From Humibacter sp. RRB41 (lineage in GTDB: Bacteria; Actinomycetota; Actinomycetes; Actinomycetales; Microbacteriaceae), in NCBI RefSeq assembly GCF_022761015.1, contig NZ_JAKWJQ010000004.1:124001-188000 (forward strand): 64,000 bases of DNA, written 5' to 3'. The notes under the pieces are model-generated. The model saw nothing but the letters and a program-made list of their open reading frames with translations. It did no database searches and was not told the DNA's origin. This document shows positions 1 to 8,583 of the stretch, piece by piece (position 1 is the first letter of the stretch; every line of letters starts with the position of its first letter). The position numbers were made by a program, and so were the translations under genes.

Positions 1-2
1 CC

Positions 3-314
3 TGGGCGATCAGCTGGATCTTCGCGTTCTTCGGTGTGATCGCGCGCACGGCATCCAGCGTGCAGGGCATCTCGATGCTCGTGCTGTTCCCGCTGACGTT
101 CCTCTCGAACGCCTACGTGCCGGTGAAGAGCCTTCCCCAGGTGCTGCAGTGGTTCGTGAACGTCAACCCGATCTCGCACCTCGTCACCGCGGTGCGCGAC
201 CTCGCCAACAACGGCACCGTCGGCCCCGACCTGTGGATCTCGCTTCTCGGCGCGGCCATCATCGTGGCGGTCTTCGCGCCGCTCACCGTGCGCGCCTACA
301 TGCGCAAGGCGTAA
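3..314 (+). CDS. ABC-2 type transporter permease, C-terminal part
   Basis: The gene begins before the window; about 103 C-terminal residues remain. They hold hydrophobic segments and the pattern of ABC-2 (DrrB/NodJ-like) permeases: a membrane helix, then an NAYVPVKSLPQ-type loop, then NPISHLVTAVRDL, then a last helix and a short basic tail (AYMRKA). By family it would form the membrane channel of a drug or polysaccharide exporter, with an ATPase presumably encoded just upstream outside the window. The substrate cannot be read from this fragment. Confidence 0.85.
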   Translation, partial: WAISWIFAFFGVIARTASSVQGISMLVLFPLTFLSNAYVPVKSLPQVLQWFVNVNPISHLVTAVRDLANNGTVGPDLWISLLGAAIIVAVFAPLTVRAYMRKA

Positions 315-329
315 TTCGTCGACATCCGC

Positions 330-390
330 GTTCCGGTCGCGGAAACTGGGGTTCAGACGCCGTCGAATCCCCAGTTTCTGCGACCGGAAC
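330..390. repeat. Long inverted repeat, possible bidirectional terminator
   Basis: Two arms of about 23 bp (GTTCCGGTCGCNGAAACTGG and its complement) match except for one base and flank a short loop. The hairpin lies 15 bp after the permease stop codon and 32 bp before the next start. It has no T-run, as is usual in high-GC actinobacteria. It may terminate transcription or be a dispersed palindromic repeat; only a genome search can tell. Confidence 0.7.
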
Positions 391-422
391 ACGATGGCTG
401 AACTGAACAAGGGAGCGACATC

Positions 423-941
423 ATGACCACCGCCGAACCGGCAGGTCGCATCTCGCGGATCATCCATGATCCGGTCGGGCGACCGAGCACTCGTGCGGTC
501 GCGTTCTGGACCTGGAACGCCATCGTCGGCTGGTTCGTATTCCTCTGCCTTCAGCTCGTCTGGATGCTGATCGCGAACGCCTGGACAGCCCCCCTGCACC
601 TCGCCGGCCTCGCGCTCACCGTCGTCGTGGCGATCGTGCACGTCTCGATCATGCCGAGGTGGCGCTACCGCGTGCATCGCTGGGAGATCACCGAAGACGC
701 GGTCTTCGTACGAAGCGGATGGCTGACCCAGGAGACGCGCGTCGCCCCGATCGCCCGGCTGCAGACCGTCGACTCCCGTCGCGGGTTCCTGCACCGCATC
801 TACGGCCTCACCACCGTCACCATCACCACGGCGTCATCCGCCGGTGCGCTCAGCATCCACGCGCTCGACGACGCGGTGGCACGCGACGTGGTCGCGACGC
901 TCTCCGCGGTCGCGCAGCAGAGCAAGGGCGACGCGACGTGA
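423..941 (+). CDS. PH domain-containing membrane protein (YdbS-like)
   Basis: A protein of 172 aa with two membrane helices (about residues 28-75) followed by a bacterial PH (bPH2/DUF304) domain with the typical RYRVHRWEITEDAVFVRSG and RLQTVDSRRGFLHRIYGL segments. The start is supported by AAGGGAG eight bases upstream. It is followed 22 bp later by a larger multi-domain relative, the same pairing as Bacillus ydbS-ydbT, where the pair has been linked to resistance to certain bacteriocins. Role here unknown; probably a membrane-associated complex of the two products. Confidence 0.85.
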   Translation: MTTAEPAGRISRIIHDPVGRPSTRAVAFWTWNAIVGWFVFLCLQLVWMLIANAWTAPLHLAGLALTVVVAIVHVSIMPRWRYRVHRWEITEDAVFVRSGWLTQETRVAPIARLQTVDSRRGFLHRIYGLTTVTITTASSAGALSIHALDDAVARDVVATLSAVAQQSKGDAT

Positions 942-963
942 GCGCAGACGCTAGGGACCCAAA

Positions 964-2478
964 GTGACCGACACCACCCCGTGGCGCCGCCTGAACCCGC
1001 GCATGCTCCTCGTGCACCCGGTGCGCGAGCTCATCAAGTATCTGCCGATCCTGCTGCTCGCCGTCGTCGCCGGTTCTGTCGGCGGTGAGCCGTGGTGGAC
1101 GTACGTGCTGTCTGGGCTCGGCGTCGTGATCGGCCTGCTGCGCTGGTTCACGACGAGCTACCGCATCACGCCGACTCACGTGCAGGTGCGCCGCGGATTC
1201 ATCAACCGACGGATGCTGTCGGTTCCGCGCGAGCGTGTGCGCTCGGTCGACGTCGACGCGACCCTGCTGCATCGCCTGGTCGGCCTCGCCGTGGTGAAGG
1301 TGGGAACGAGCGCGTCGCACGGTCAGGACGGGCTCGACTTCGACGGGATCGCCGCCGGTGACATCCCGGCGCTTCGGGCGGAGCTGCTGCGCAAGGCCGA
1401 GCTCACGGAGGAGGACGGCCCGGGTGAAGCGGGAGGCGAGCAGGAAGCGGCGGGCGGGATGGCAGGGGCGCAGGCATCCGGCCGCGACTTCAGCGGTTGG
1501 CGCTGGTCGTGGGCCAGGTACGCACCCTTCACGCTGACCGGCGTGGCTTCGTTGTTCTTCGCCGCGTTCTTCGCGCTCGAGCTGCAGTTCTTCGACGGCG
1601 GACTGCTGCTGAGACTGCAGTTCGTGCGGGATTCGATCGACACGGTGTCGCACATCCCGCTGCTCGAGGGCATCGTCGGCGGAGCGGTCATCCTCGTCGT
1701 GGCCGCATCGGTCATCGCGCTCGTACGCTACGTGCTCGCGTACAGCGGCTTCGCCATCTGGCGATCGGATGCCACGACCCTGCACGTGCGACACGGTCTC
1801 TTGCGCACGCGGCAGGTGACGCTCGACGAGAGACGCCTTCGCGGCGTCAGCCTCAACGAGCCGCTGTCTCTGCGGGCGGTGCACGGGGCATCCGCTCACG
1901 CGATCATGACCGGATTGGGACGTGAGCGCGGCGGCCTCATGGTGATCGAGCCCGCCGGGCCGCAGGGCGATGCGCTGCGCGTGGCGACTGCCGTGCTCGG
2001 CGATGAGACGCCGCTGACGTGCACACTCGAGCAGCACGGTGTTCGCGCCCACCGCAGGCGATACACGCGCGCCGCGACGGGCGTCGGCCTGATCGCGGCG
2101 ATCGCGCTCGTGTTGCAGTTGCTCGGCTACGTGAGCCCGCTGGTCTGGGTGACGTTCGCGGCGATCGTGCCCGTCGCCGCGTTGCTCGCCGAGGACCGGT
2201 GGCGCGGACTCGGCCACGCACGGATGCCCGGGCTGCTGATCGCGCGCTCCGGGTCGCTGAGCCGCAAGCGCGTCGTGCTCGAGACATCCGGAATCATCGG
2301 GTTCACCGTGCGGCGATCGATCTTCCAGCGCCGTGCCGGACTCGCGACCCTCATCGCCACGACCGCGGCCGGACGACACAGGTATTCGATCCCCGACGTG
2401 CCGATCGAGGAGGCGTGGCGCATCGTCGACGATGTGATGGTGCACGAGCCGGTGCAGGCCGCGGTCGCACAGCACTGA
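964..2478 (+). CDS. PH domain-containing membrane protein (YdbT-like)
   Basis: A protein of 504 aa starting at GTG, 22 bp after its partner. It shows repeated units of paired membrane helices and bPH2 domains: the first near residues 20-140, then a low-complexity Gly/Glu/Ala-rich loop (about 145-175), a second helix pair and PH unit (190-340), and a third (370-495). Three PH units after paired helices is the YdbT architecture. Probably co-transcribed with the upstream gene and forming a membrane complex. The acidic/glycine loop is longer than I would expect and may be a flexible linker. Confidence 0.85.
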   Translation: MTDTTPWRRLNPRMLLVHPVRELIKYLPILLLAVVAGSVGGEPWWTYVLSGLGVVIGLLRWFTTSYRITPTHVQVRRGFINRRMLSVPRERVRSVDVDATLLHRLVGLAVVKVGTSASHGQDGLDFDGIAAGDIPALRAELLRKAELTEEDGPGEAGGEQEAAGGMAGAQASGRDFSGWRWSWARYAPFTLTGVASLFFAAFFALELQFFDGGLLLRLQFVRDSIDTVSHIPLLEGIVGGAVILVVAASVIALVRYVLAYSGFAIWRSDATTLHVRHGLLRTRQVTLDERRLRGVSLNEPLSLRAVHGASAHAIMTGLGRERGGLMVIEPAGPQGDALRVATAVLGDETPLTCTLEQHGVRAHRRRYTRAATGVGLIAAIALVLQLLGYVSPLVWVTFAAIVPVAALLAEDRWRGLGHARMPGLLIARSGSLSRKRVVLETSGIIGFTVRRSIFQRRAGLATLIATTAAGRHRYSIPDVPIEEAWRIVDDVMVHEPVQAAVAQH

Positions 2479-2526
2479 CGCGCTGCGGGCAGGATGGTGG
2501 AGTACCCCATCGATCGCAGGAGCCCC

Positions 2527-3909
2527 ATGCCCGAGCCGAAGCAATTGTTCGTCAACCTCTTCGAGATGGCCTGCGTGAGCCACATCACGCACGGGCTGTG
2601 GCCGCTGCCCGGCAACAATCGGGAGCGCTTCGCCGACCTGGACTACTGGCTCGAGCTGGCTCGGCTGCTGGAGCACGGCGGGTTCGACGGCATCTTCCTC
2701 GCCGACGTCGTCGGGGCGTACGACGTCTTCCGCGACGGTCCCGAGACGGCTCTGCGCGAGGGCCTGCAGATTCCGAACCTCGACCCGTTGCTGCTCATCC
2801 CCGCGATGGCCGCCGTGACGGAGCGCCTGGGCTTCGGCGTCACATTCTCCACCAGCTACGAGCCGCCCTTCGCGTTCGCGAGACGGATGTCCACCCTCGA
2901 CCACCTGACGAAGGGTCGCGTCGGCTGGAACGTGGTCACGTCGTACCTGCCGAACGCCGCACGCAACTTCGGGCTCGACGGCGAGATTCCGCACGACGAC
3001 CGGTACCGCTTCGCCGACGAGTACCTCGATGTGCTCTACAAGCTGTGGGAGGGATCGTGGGATGACGACGCCGTGGTCGCCGACCGCGAGCGACGCGTCT
3101 TCACCGATCCGTCGAAGGTGCGCTACATCGACCACGTGGGGGAGCGCCACAGGGTGGCGGGGCCGCACCTGGTGCATCCGTCGCTGCAGCGAACGCCTGT
3201 GCTGTTCCAGGCGACCGGTTCACCGGCCGGCATCGAGTTCGCGGGCAAGCACGCCGAGGTGGTCTTCACCGGCGGACGCACGAGCGCCGACTTCCGGCGC
3301 AACGCCGACGGGATGCGCGACGCCGCCGTGCGCAGCGGACGGCCTGCCGAGGCGGTCAAGTTCATCGCGATGGCCGGCGTCATCGTCGGGCGCACGCAGG
3401 AGGAGGCCGAGGACAAGTGGCGGCTGTACCGCGAGAACGCGAGCCTGGACGGCATCCTGGCCCACAGCAGCCTGCCCGTCGACCTCACGGCGTTCCCGCG
3501 TGACATCACGGTGCGCGAGGCGCTGGAACGTGCCCAGTTCCCGGCAGAGAAGGTGCCGTTCTTGCCACTGGAGATGACGGTCGGCGAGGCGCTGGACTTC
3601 ATCGCGGGCAATCGCAACGACCGGTTCCTCGTCGTCGGCGACGTGAAGACCGTCGCGGACGAGATCGAACGCTGGCTCGACGAGGACGGCCTCGACGGCA
3701 TCAACCTGCGGCAGTACCACTCGTTCGACACGGCTCGCGACTTCGCGGAGCTCGTGATCCCCGAGCTGCGCAGGCGCGGCCGGATGCCGGCAGAGGGCGA
3801 GCGGAGCGCCACGTTGCGCGAGCGGCTGTTCGGCGCGGGCAACGCACGTCTCCCCGAGACGCATTTCGGCGCACGGTATCGCGGCGGGGCGCACCTGCAC
3901 GACGCGTGA
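2527..3909 (+). CDS. LLM class flavin-dependent monooxygenase (NtaA/SnaA/DszA family)
   Basis: A protein of 460 aa with the family's opening segment (LFVNLFEMACVSHITHGLW), the GFDGIFLADVVG strand, the RMSTLDHLTKGRVGWNVVTS stretch and the LFQATGSPAGIEFAGKHAEVVF segment. These FMN-dependent, luciferase-like TIM barrels oxidise small organic molecules with O2 and reduced flavin supplied by a separate reductase. I chose ATG 2527 because AGGAG lies four bases upstream; an in-frame ATG at 2494 would add 11 residues but has a poorer site. Substrate unknown: nitrilotriacetate-, sulfone- and alkane-type members cannot be told apart here. Confidence 0.88.
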   Translation: MPEPKQLFVNLFEMACVSHITHGLWPLPGNNRERFADLDYWLELARLLEHGGFDGIFLADVVGAYDVFRDGPETALREGLQIPNLDPLLLIPAMAAVTERLGFGVTFSTSYEPPFAFARRMSTLDHLTKGRVGWNVVTSYLPNAARNFGLDGEIPHDDRYRFADEYLDVLYKLWEGSWDDDAVVADRERRVFTDPSKVRYIDHVGERHRVAGPHLVHPSLQRTPVLFQATGSPAGIEFAGKHAEVVFTGGRTSADFRRNADGMRDAAVRSGRPAEAVKFIAMAGVIVGRTQEEAEDKWRLYRENASLDGILAHSSLPVDLTAFPRDITVREALERAQFPAEKVPFLPLEMTVGEALDFIAGNRNDRFLVVGDVKTVADEIERWLDEDGLDGINLRQYHSFDTARDFAELVIPELRRRGRMPAEGERSATLRERLFGAGNARLPETHFGARYRGGAHLHDA

Positions 3910-3923
3910 GAGCGGGGTTGTCG

Positions 3924-6900
3924 CTAGAGCACCAGGCTCCGCAGCGAACGCACGACCTCGTTCAGGCGTTCGACGCGCTGCGGCCGGGGGAGCGCATCCA
4001 CGCGGGACATGGTGGCCGGGATGTCGAGCTGAGGATGATCGTGTTCGGCTTCGTCGAGCGCCCGCTGCCAGCCCAGGGACCGGAAGTCCTGCCTCGCAGC
4101 GATCGCCTTGCCCAGCACAAGCAGTTCGAGCCCTGATTCGAGTTGCGCGGCATCCGCTGCCTCGCGTCCCGGTGCAAGGAGCCACACTCCCAGCCCGATG
4201 GCAGCCACCCCGGTGATCGGCATGTCGACCATGCCCGTGCGCACGCGGTGGTCGCGCATCAGCCTGCTGCGGACGCGCCGAACAACGCGCAGATTGCGCG
4301 GATCGGCCACGTGACCGGCTCGCACCGAGGCCACGAGCAGCCCAGCGGCCGCACCGTAGTACCAGGGCGCGAACCCGGCAGGAGGATCGCCCCACACCTG
4401 TTCTGCGAGGGCGTACTGGCGTTCGGTCTCGAACAGGTCACCACGTCTCCCGGCGATCTCGGCGAGCCCCGCGAAGCCGATCGCGCGCAGGTCGTTCCAG
4501 TCGTAGCTGTCGGTGTCGCCCTGCAGCCGGGTCATCCGCTCGAACGTCGGCTGCGCTGCGTCGAGGCGGCCGAGCGAGACCTCGCTGATCGCGATGAGCC
4601 AGTCCAGCTGTCGAAGGTCCTCGCCGGCGCTCAGCGCGGCGAGGTTGGGCCGGGCACGTGCCGCCCACTCGAGCACCTGCTCTGCATCCCCGCGCTCGCT
4701 GTTGAACTGCGCGATCGTGTGGGCTGAGGTGCCGACGGTCCAGGCATCCTCTGCGGCCTGCGCCTTCGCGTAGGCGAGCTTCGCATACTTCAAGCCGGTG
4801 TCGATCTCACCCGAGTTCTCCGCCATCTGCGACGAGATGAGGTAGGCGAACGACGCGACGGCAGGGTCGTCGGATGCCCGCAGGCGCTCGACCGTCGCGA
4901 ACGCGGCCTTCAGATCGGGCATGCTCAGCAGCACCGACACCATCGCATCCAGCTGGGGATTGCGCGGCCCGCCACGCTCGTGCAGCTTGCGCACGCGCAC
5001 CAGCGCACGTAATCCCTGACGCATGTCGGTGATCAGGGACGTGCCGCCGATCAGCCCGAGGGCGATCATGGCCACATCGACGTGCCGGTCGTCAGGGTCG
5101 TAGCCGACCAGGGTGCCCAGCACCTGCGGGGCGAGCGAGAGCACTTCGGAGTGCGCGCCGCGCACGGTCCAATGCATGCCGAGAGCGGCATAGACGCTCG
5201 CCGCCGTGGCAGAGTCATCCGTCTCGATCGCATTGCGCAGGGCGGAGACGAGATTGTCCTGCTCCTCTTGCACCCGGTGGAACGTCTCGAGCTGTGCGGG
5301 CCCGTACGTCGAGTCGAGGGCATCCAGGCAGAAGACGTCGGCCCATGAGCGGATGCGCGCCTCGACCTCGTCGCGTTCGCCGGCATCCTGCAGCCGCTTG
5401 TCCCCGAACTCGCGCACGGTCTCGAGCATGCGGTAGCGCACCTGCCCGGTGACCTTGCTTTCCGTCGCGCTCAGCAGAGACTGATTGACCAGGCCCTCCA
5501 GGTCGGCCTCCCCGTCGGCACCCGGATCGGTGACGGCAACAGCGGCCTCAGCACTGAACCCGTCCACGAACACCGAGAGCCTGCTCAGCGCGCGCTGCTC
5601 GGAATCGGTGAGCAGGTTCCAGCTCCAGTCGATCACGGCCAAAAGGGTCCGGTGCCGCTCGGGTGCAGCCCGATCTCCGCCGCGCAGCAGGGCGAACCGG
5701 TTGACGATGCGTCGTTCGATCTCCTCGACCGACATCGATCGCACCCGTGCCGCCGCCAGTTCGATGGCGAGCGGCAGCCCGTCGAGGCTCTCGCACAGCC
5801 GCTCGATGGTGTCGACCGGCAGAACCACCGACGGCCGCGCGGCCCGCGCGCGCTCCATGAACAGGGTGACTGCAGGACCCGGGCCGGAATCGTCGCCGGC
5901 GAGGGATGCGAGTGGTTCCAGCTGATACACCTGCTCGGCCGAGATCATCAACGGTGCGCGGCTCGTGGCGAGCACGCGCACGTCTCTCGTGGAGCCGAGG
6001 ATGTCTGCGATCCACTCCGCCGCCGCGTCGATCAGGTGTTCGCAGTTGTCCATCACGAGCAACGTCGGCCGTTCGGCGAGCGCGCCGAGGATGCGTCCTC
6101 GCACATCGACCCGCACCGCTGGATCGCTCAGCGAGAGGCGAGTGCCCGAGTACTCGCGGATGCCGAGAGTCGACGCGAGCGCCAGCGGAACGTCGTCGCC
6201 TGTGCGCACACTGGCGAGTTCGACGACGACGACGCCTGGCATGCGCTCGGCCGCCCGAGCGGCGATCTCCTGTGCGAGCCTGGTCTTGCCGAGTCCGCCA
6301 GCGCCGAGGATGGTCGTGAGGCGCGAGGCGCGCGTGAGCTGCTCGACCGACTCGATGTCGGCCGAACGGCCGACGAGCTCATTCGGAGCGGTGCGGATGC
6401 CCACCAGCAGCGTGCGCGGCGGCGCGGCATCCGGCTCCGGCGCGCGCAGTAGCTGGGCGTTGAAGGCGACGAGCTCGGCGGACGGATCGGTGCCGAGCCG
6501 GTCGCGCATGCGCTGCCGGAACTCGCCGAATTCGCGGATGGCGTCGTTGCGCCGTCCGCCCCCGGCGATCGCCCGCAGACGCAGCAATTCGATCTCCTCG
6601 TCAAGGGGAGCGGCTTCGGCCAGCGGGGCGAGGTCGGATAGCGCGCCGAACGTGTCCCCTGTCTCGACGCGGGCTTTGGCGCGTTGCAGAGCCAGGTCCC
6701 GGTGCAACTCGAATGCGGCGGAGGCAAGGCGCTCGGCGAGCTCGGTGTCGCCGAGGTCCACTCCCGGCTCGCCGCGCCAGAGCGCGAGACCGGCGGATGC
6801 CTCGGCGTCGGCGCCCTGGGCATCCCCACGTTCCAGCGCCGCCCGTGCGGCCTCCCGATGCGCGACGGCCGCGCCGAGGTCGCACTGGTGCGCTTCGATT

Positions 6901-7193
6901 CCGAGCGAGTACCCGCCCGGCGTCGAGACGATCAGCCCGTCGGCGGCGACCGCGCGCACGCGCGAGACCAGAGTCTGCAGTGCCGCCTTCTCGTTGCGCG
7001 GCGGGGCATCTTGCCAGAGATCGTCGACGATGCCACGCACCGAGAGCGGTCCGTGCGCGAGCACGAGAGCGGCGACCAGGCTCTTCGCCGTCGCCCCGCC
7101 CGGTTCGATCGGCTCCCCCGAGGGAGTCGTCACCAGTACGGGGCCGAGCACCGCGACCCTGGTCGTGCCGCTGCGCACGCTGGGCTCGGTCAT
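3924..7193 (-). CDS. AfsR/SARP-like regulator with NB-ARC ATPase
   Basis: A protein of 1089 aa. Residues about 10-100 form an OmpR-type winged helix and 103-250 a bacterial transcriptional activation (BTAD) domain. An NB-ARC-type ATPase follows, with Walker A GAGGLGKT (297-304) and Walker B TLLVMDNCEHL (about 377-387), then helical repeats of TPR type to the C-terminus. This is the AfsR/EmbR-like build of large actinobacterial activators. Upstream in-frame starts are ignored because ATG 7193 lies seven bases after a TAAACT -10 box, suggesting a leaderless mRNA. It converges on the monooxygenase (14 bp between stops) and diverges from a methyltransferase; its targets are unknown. Confidence 0.9.
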   Translation of the reverse strand: MTEPSVRSGTTRVAVLGPVLVTTPSGEPIEPGGATAKSLVAALVLAHGPLSVRGIVDDLWQDAPPRNEKAALQTLVSRVRAVAADGLIVSTPGGYSLGIEAHQCDLGAAVAHREAARAALERGDAQGADAEASAGLALWRGEPGVDLGDTELAERLASAAFELHRDLALQRAKARVETGDTFGALSDLAPLAEAAPLDEEIELLRLRAIAGGGRRNDAIREFGEFRQRMRDRLGTDPSAELVAFNAQLLRAPEPDAAPPRTLLVGIRTAPNELVGRSADIESVEQLTRASRLTTILGAGGLGKTRLAQEIAARAAERMPGVVVVELASVRTGDDVPLALASTLGIREYSGTRLSLSDPAVRVDVRGRILGALAERPTLLVMDNCEHLIDAAAEWIADILGSTRDVRVLATSRAPLMISAEQVYQLEPLASLAGDDSGPGPAVTLFMERARAARPSVVLPVDTIERLCESLDGLPLAIELAAARVRSMSVEEIERRIVNRFALLRGGDRAAPERHRTLLAVIDWSWNLLTDSEQRALSRLSVFVDGFSAEAAVAVTDPGADGEADLEGLVNQSLLSATESKVTGQVRYRMLETVREFGDKRLQDAGERDEVEARIRSWADVFCLDALDSTYGPAQLETFHRVQEEQDNLVSALRNAIETDDSATAASVYAALGMHWTVRGAHSEVLSLAPQVLGTLVGYDPDDRHVDVAMIALGLIGGTSLITDMRQGLRALVRVRKLHERGGPRNPQLDAMVSVLLSMPDLKAAFATVERLRASDDPAVASFAYLISSQMAENSGEIDTGLKYAKLAYAKAQAAEDAWTVGTSAHTIAQFNSERGDAEQVLEWAARARPNLAALSAGEDLRQLDWLIAISEVSLGRLDAAQPTFERMTRLQGDTDSYDWNDLRAIGFAGLAEIAGRRGDLFETERQYALAEQVWGDPPAGFAPWYYGAAAGLLVASVRAGHVADPRNLRVVRRVRSRLMRDHRVRTGMVDMPITGVAAIGLGVWLLAPGREAADAAQLESGLELLVLGKAIAARQDFRSLGWQRALDEAEHDHPQLDIPATMSRVDALPRPQRVERLNEVVRSLRSLVL

Positions 7194-7200
7194 TGTGCCG

Positions 7201-7206
7201 AGTTTA
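7201..7206 (-). promoter_or_regulatory. -10 box for leaderless AfsR-like gene
   Basis: On the minus strand TAAACT is followed by seven bases and then the ATG at 7193. No Shine-Dalgarno sequence is present. The spacing places the transcription start at the start codon. Confidence 0.55.
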
Positions 7207-7292
7207 GTAGGGGCGGGTGGCCGAGCCCGAGTCGGGAACCGCGGGTGTCGTGCGCGGGCGATGGCCCTTCGCACGAGGACGATGATGGACGC

Positions 7293-7904
7293 ATGGATTG
7301 GTCCGACTTCTACGTACATCAGGCCGGTCGCGAGGTGCGGCCGACATTCACCGCTGCGCTGAAGGCGTGGCGTGATGCCCGAGGCGAGCAGGTGGGCGAG
7401 GCCGTCGACCTGGGCTGCGGCGACGGCCTCGAGACAAGGATGCTGCTCGCAGACGGATGGCGGGTGCTGGCGGTGGACGCGGATCAGCACGTCGTCGAAC
7501 GTGTCACCGCCGGTACGAGCGAGGCCGAGCGGGAGCGACTCACCGTACGACAAGCGACCTACGCGGAACTGGTTCCCGACGGGGGACCGGTGGAGCTCCC
7601 CGCCGCCGACCTCGTCTACGCGGGATTCGCGCTGCCGTTCTGCACATCGGAGGTGTTCGAGCGGCTGTGGGCGGGCATCCGTGCGTCGTTGCGGCCGGGT
7701 GGAGTCTTCGCCGGCCAGTTGTTCGGACCGAAGGACGACTTCGCGGCCTGGCCGGACACGAACACCCACGACCGTGCCGACGTCGACCGCTTGCTGTCCG
7801 GGCTCGAGGTGCTGCGGCTTGACGAAGAAGACAAGGACGGCACGTCGTTCGCCGGCCCGAAGCACTGGCACGTCTTCCACCTGATCGCGCGCAGCTCGCC
7901 CTGA
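7293..7904 (+). CDS. Class I SAM-dependent methyltransferase
   Basis: A protein of 203 aa. The SAM-binding motif I is AVDLGCGDGLETRMLLADGW (about residues 31-50), followed by an acidic strand end VLAVDADQHVVERV, and a later LRPGGVFAGQLFGPKDDFA segment typical of small Methyltransf_25/11 proteins. ATG 7293 is preferred because it begins right at the conserved N-terminus (MDWSDFYVH). Divergent from the AfsR-like gene. The methyl acceptor cannot be predicted. Confidence 0.85.
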   Translation: MDWSDFYVHQAGREVRPTFTAALKAWRDARGEQVGEAVDLGCGDGLETRMLLADGWRVLAVDADQHVVERVTAGTSEAERERLTVRQATYAELVPDGGPVELPAADLVYAGFALPFCTSEVFERLWAGIRASLRPGGVFAGQLFGPKDDFAAWPDTNTHDRADVDRLLSGLEVLRLDEEDKDGTSFAGPKHWHVFHLIARSSP

Positions 7905-7924
7905 CGCGCGCGTCCCCGCCCGGC

Positions 7925-8012
7925 GGCGTCGACCCGGCACTGGATCGCCGCGCCGGCATCGTATTCACGTGAATTGGAGGGCCGCTCGACAAGTCAGTGC
8001 CGGGTCGACGCC
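7925..8012. repeat. Palindrome-ended mini-element, copy 1
   Basis: An 88-bp element with perfect 18-bp terminal inverted repeats (GGCGTCGACCCGGCACTG and complement) and an internal perfect palindrome ATTCACGTGAAT at 7963-7974. It starts 20 bp after the methyltransferase stop. A nearly identical copy in opposite orientation lies at 8468-8552. It has no coding capacity. Candidates are a MITE-like or REP-like element, or a paired terminator. Confidence 0.85.
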
Positions 8013-8043
8013 TCCGGCTCCGGGGAGGTGCGCCGCGCGCCGA

Positions 8044-8049
8044 TAGGGT
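8044..8049 (+). promoter_or_regulatory. Probable -10 box of small hypothetical gene
   Basis: TAGGGT is followed by CGAGGG and ATG 8056. The six-base gap fits a leaderless start, although GAGGG could also act as a weak ribosome-binding site. Confidence 0.4.
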
Positions 8050-8055
8050 CGAGGG

Positions 8056-8436
8056 ATGCCTGTGCCCACCGACTGGATCGAACACCGCCGCGGCGACCGC
8101 GAGCTTCTCGGCTGGATGCGTGCGGCCGGCGACGGTTTCGTCGTGATCGACCTGCTGGGCAGGGAGCGCACGGATGCCGTCGACTGGCTCGAAGCCGAGG
8201 AGACGCTCGAGAGTCTCGGCATCGGTTATCTCGCCGACCCGTATCAGCTGCTGCTCGACGACGGCCGCTGGCTGCGCGTTCGCATCACCGAGGTGTCGAC
8301 CGACGAGATCCGTGTCAAGCGGGATGACTGGGGTGCGATCGACATCCCGCTGCTGGAGTACACGGTCGCGTTCCCGATGCCAGACACGCTGCGCACGGTG
8401 GACCCGGCCGCCCCCGTCGAGCCCGACTGGCTCTGA
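8056..8436 (+). CDS. Hypothetical protein flanked by inverted mini-elements
   Basis: A protein of 126 aa, soluble and acidic, with no motif I recognise. The middle part predicts beta strands (GFVVIDLLGRE; YQLLLDDGRWLRVRITEV; IRVKRDDWGAIDIPLLEY), suggesting a small beta-barrel or SH3-like fold; this is inference. Codon use matches its neighbours. The gene sits alone between two oppositely oriented copies of an ~85-bp palindromic element, so the whole 7925-8552 block could be a gene cassette or a gene with a terminator on each side. Confidence 0.75.
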   Translation: MPVPTDWIEHRRGDRELLGWMRAAGDGFVVIDLLGRERTDAVDWLEAEETLESLGIGYLADPYQLLLDDGRWLRVRITEVSTDEIRVKRDDWGAIDIPLLEYTVAFPMPDTLRTVDPAAPVEPDWL

Positions 8437-8467
8437 CGCGGTATCCGCCCATCCGACATCCGCCTTC

Positions 8468-8552
8468 GTCGGCCCGGCACTGAATTGTCGAGCGGCCCTC
8501 CAATTCACGTGAATACGATGCCGGCGCGGCGATACAGTGCCGGGTCGACGCC
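8468..8552. repeat. Palindrome-ended mini-element, copy 2 (inverted)
   Basis: The reverse complement of this segment matches 7925-8012 with only about three substitutions over 84 bp, including the internal palindrome ATTCACGTGAAT (8503-8514). It lies 31 bp after the stop of the hypothetical gene and 31 bp before the stop of the convergent CoA-binding gene. Confidence 0.85.
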
Positions 8553-8583
8553 GTAGGGGTGAGTTGGGGCGGGCAGGAGGGTG

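Noticed and set aside
850-3177. 775-aa open frame on the minus strand
   Set aside because: It lies antisense to two clear genes (PH protein and monooxygenase), is His/Arg/Ala-rich and has no motif; a high-GC shadow frame.
7191-7940. N-terminal extension of the AfsR-like protein by about 249 residues
   Set aside because: The extension runs antisense through the methyltransferase gene; ATG 7193 has a -10 box at the leaderless distance and starts at the conserved winged helix.
7925-8552. Insertion sequence
   Set aside because: The enclosed gene has no transposase features, and no target-site duplication is visible; kept only as a palindromic mini-element pair.
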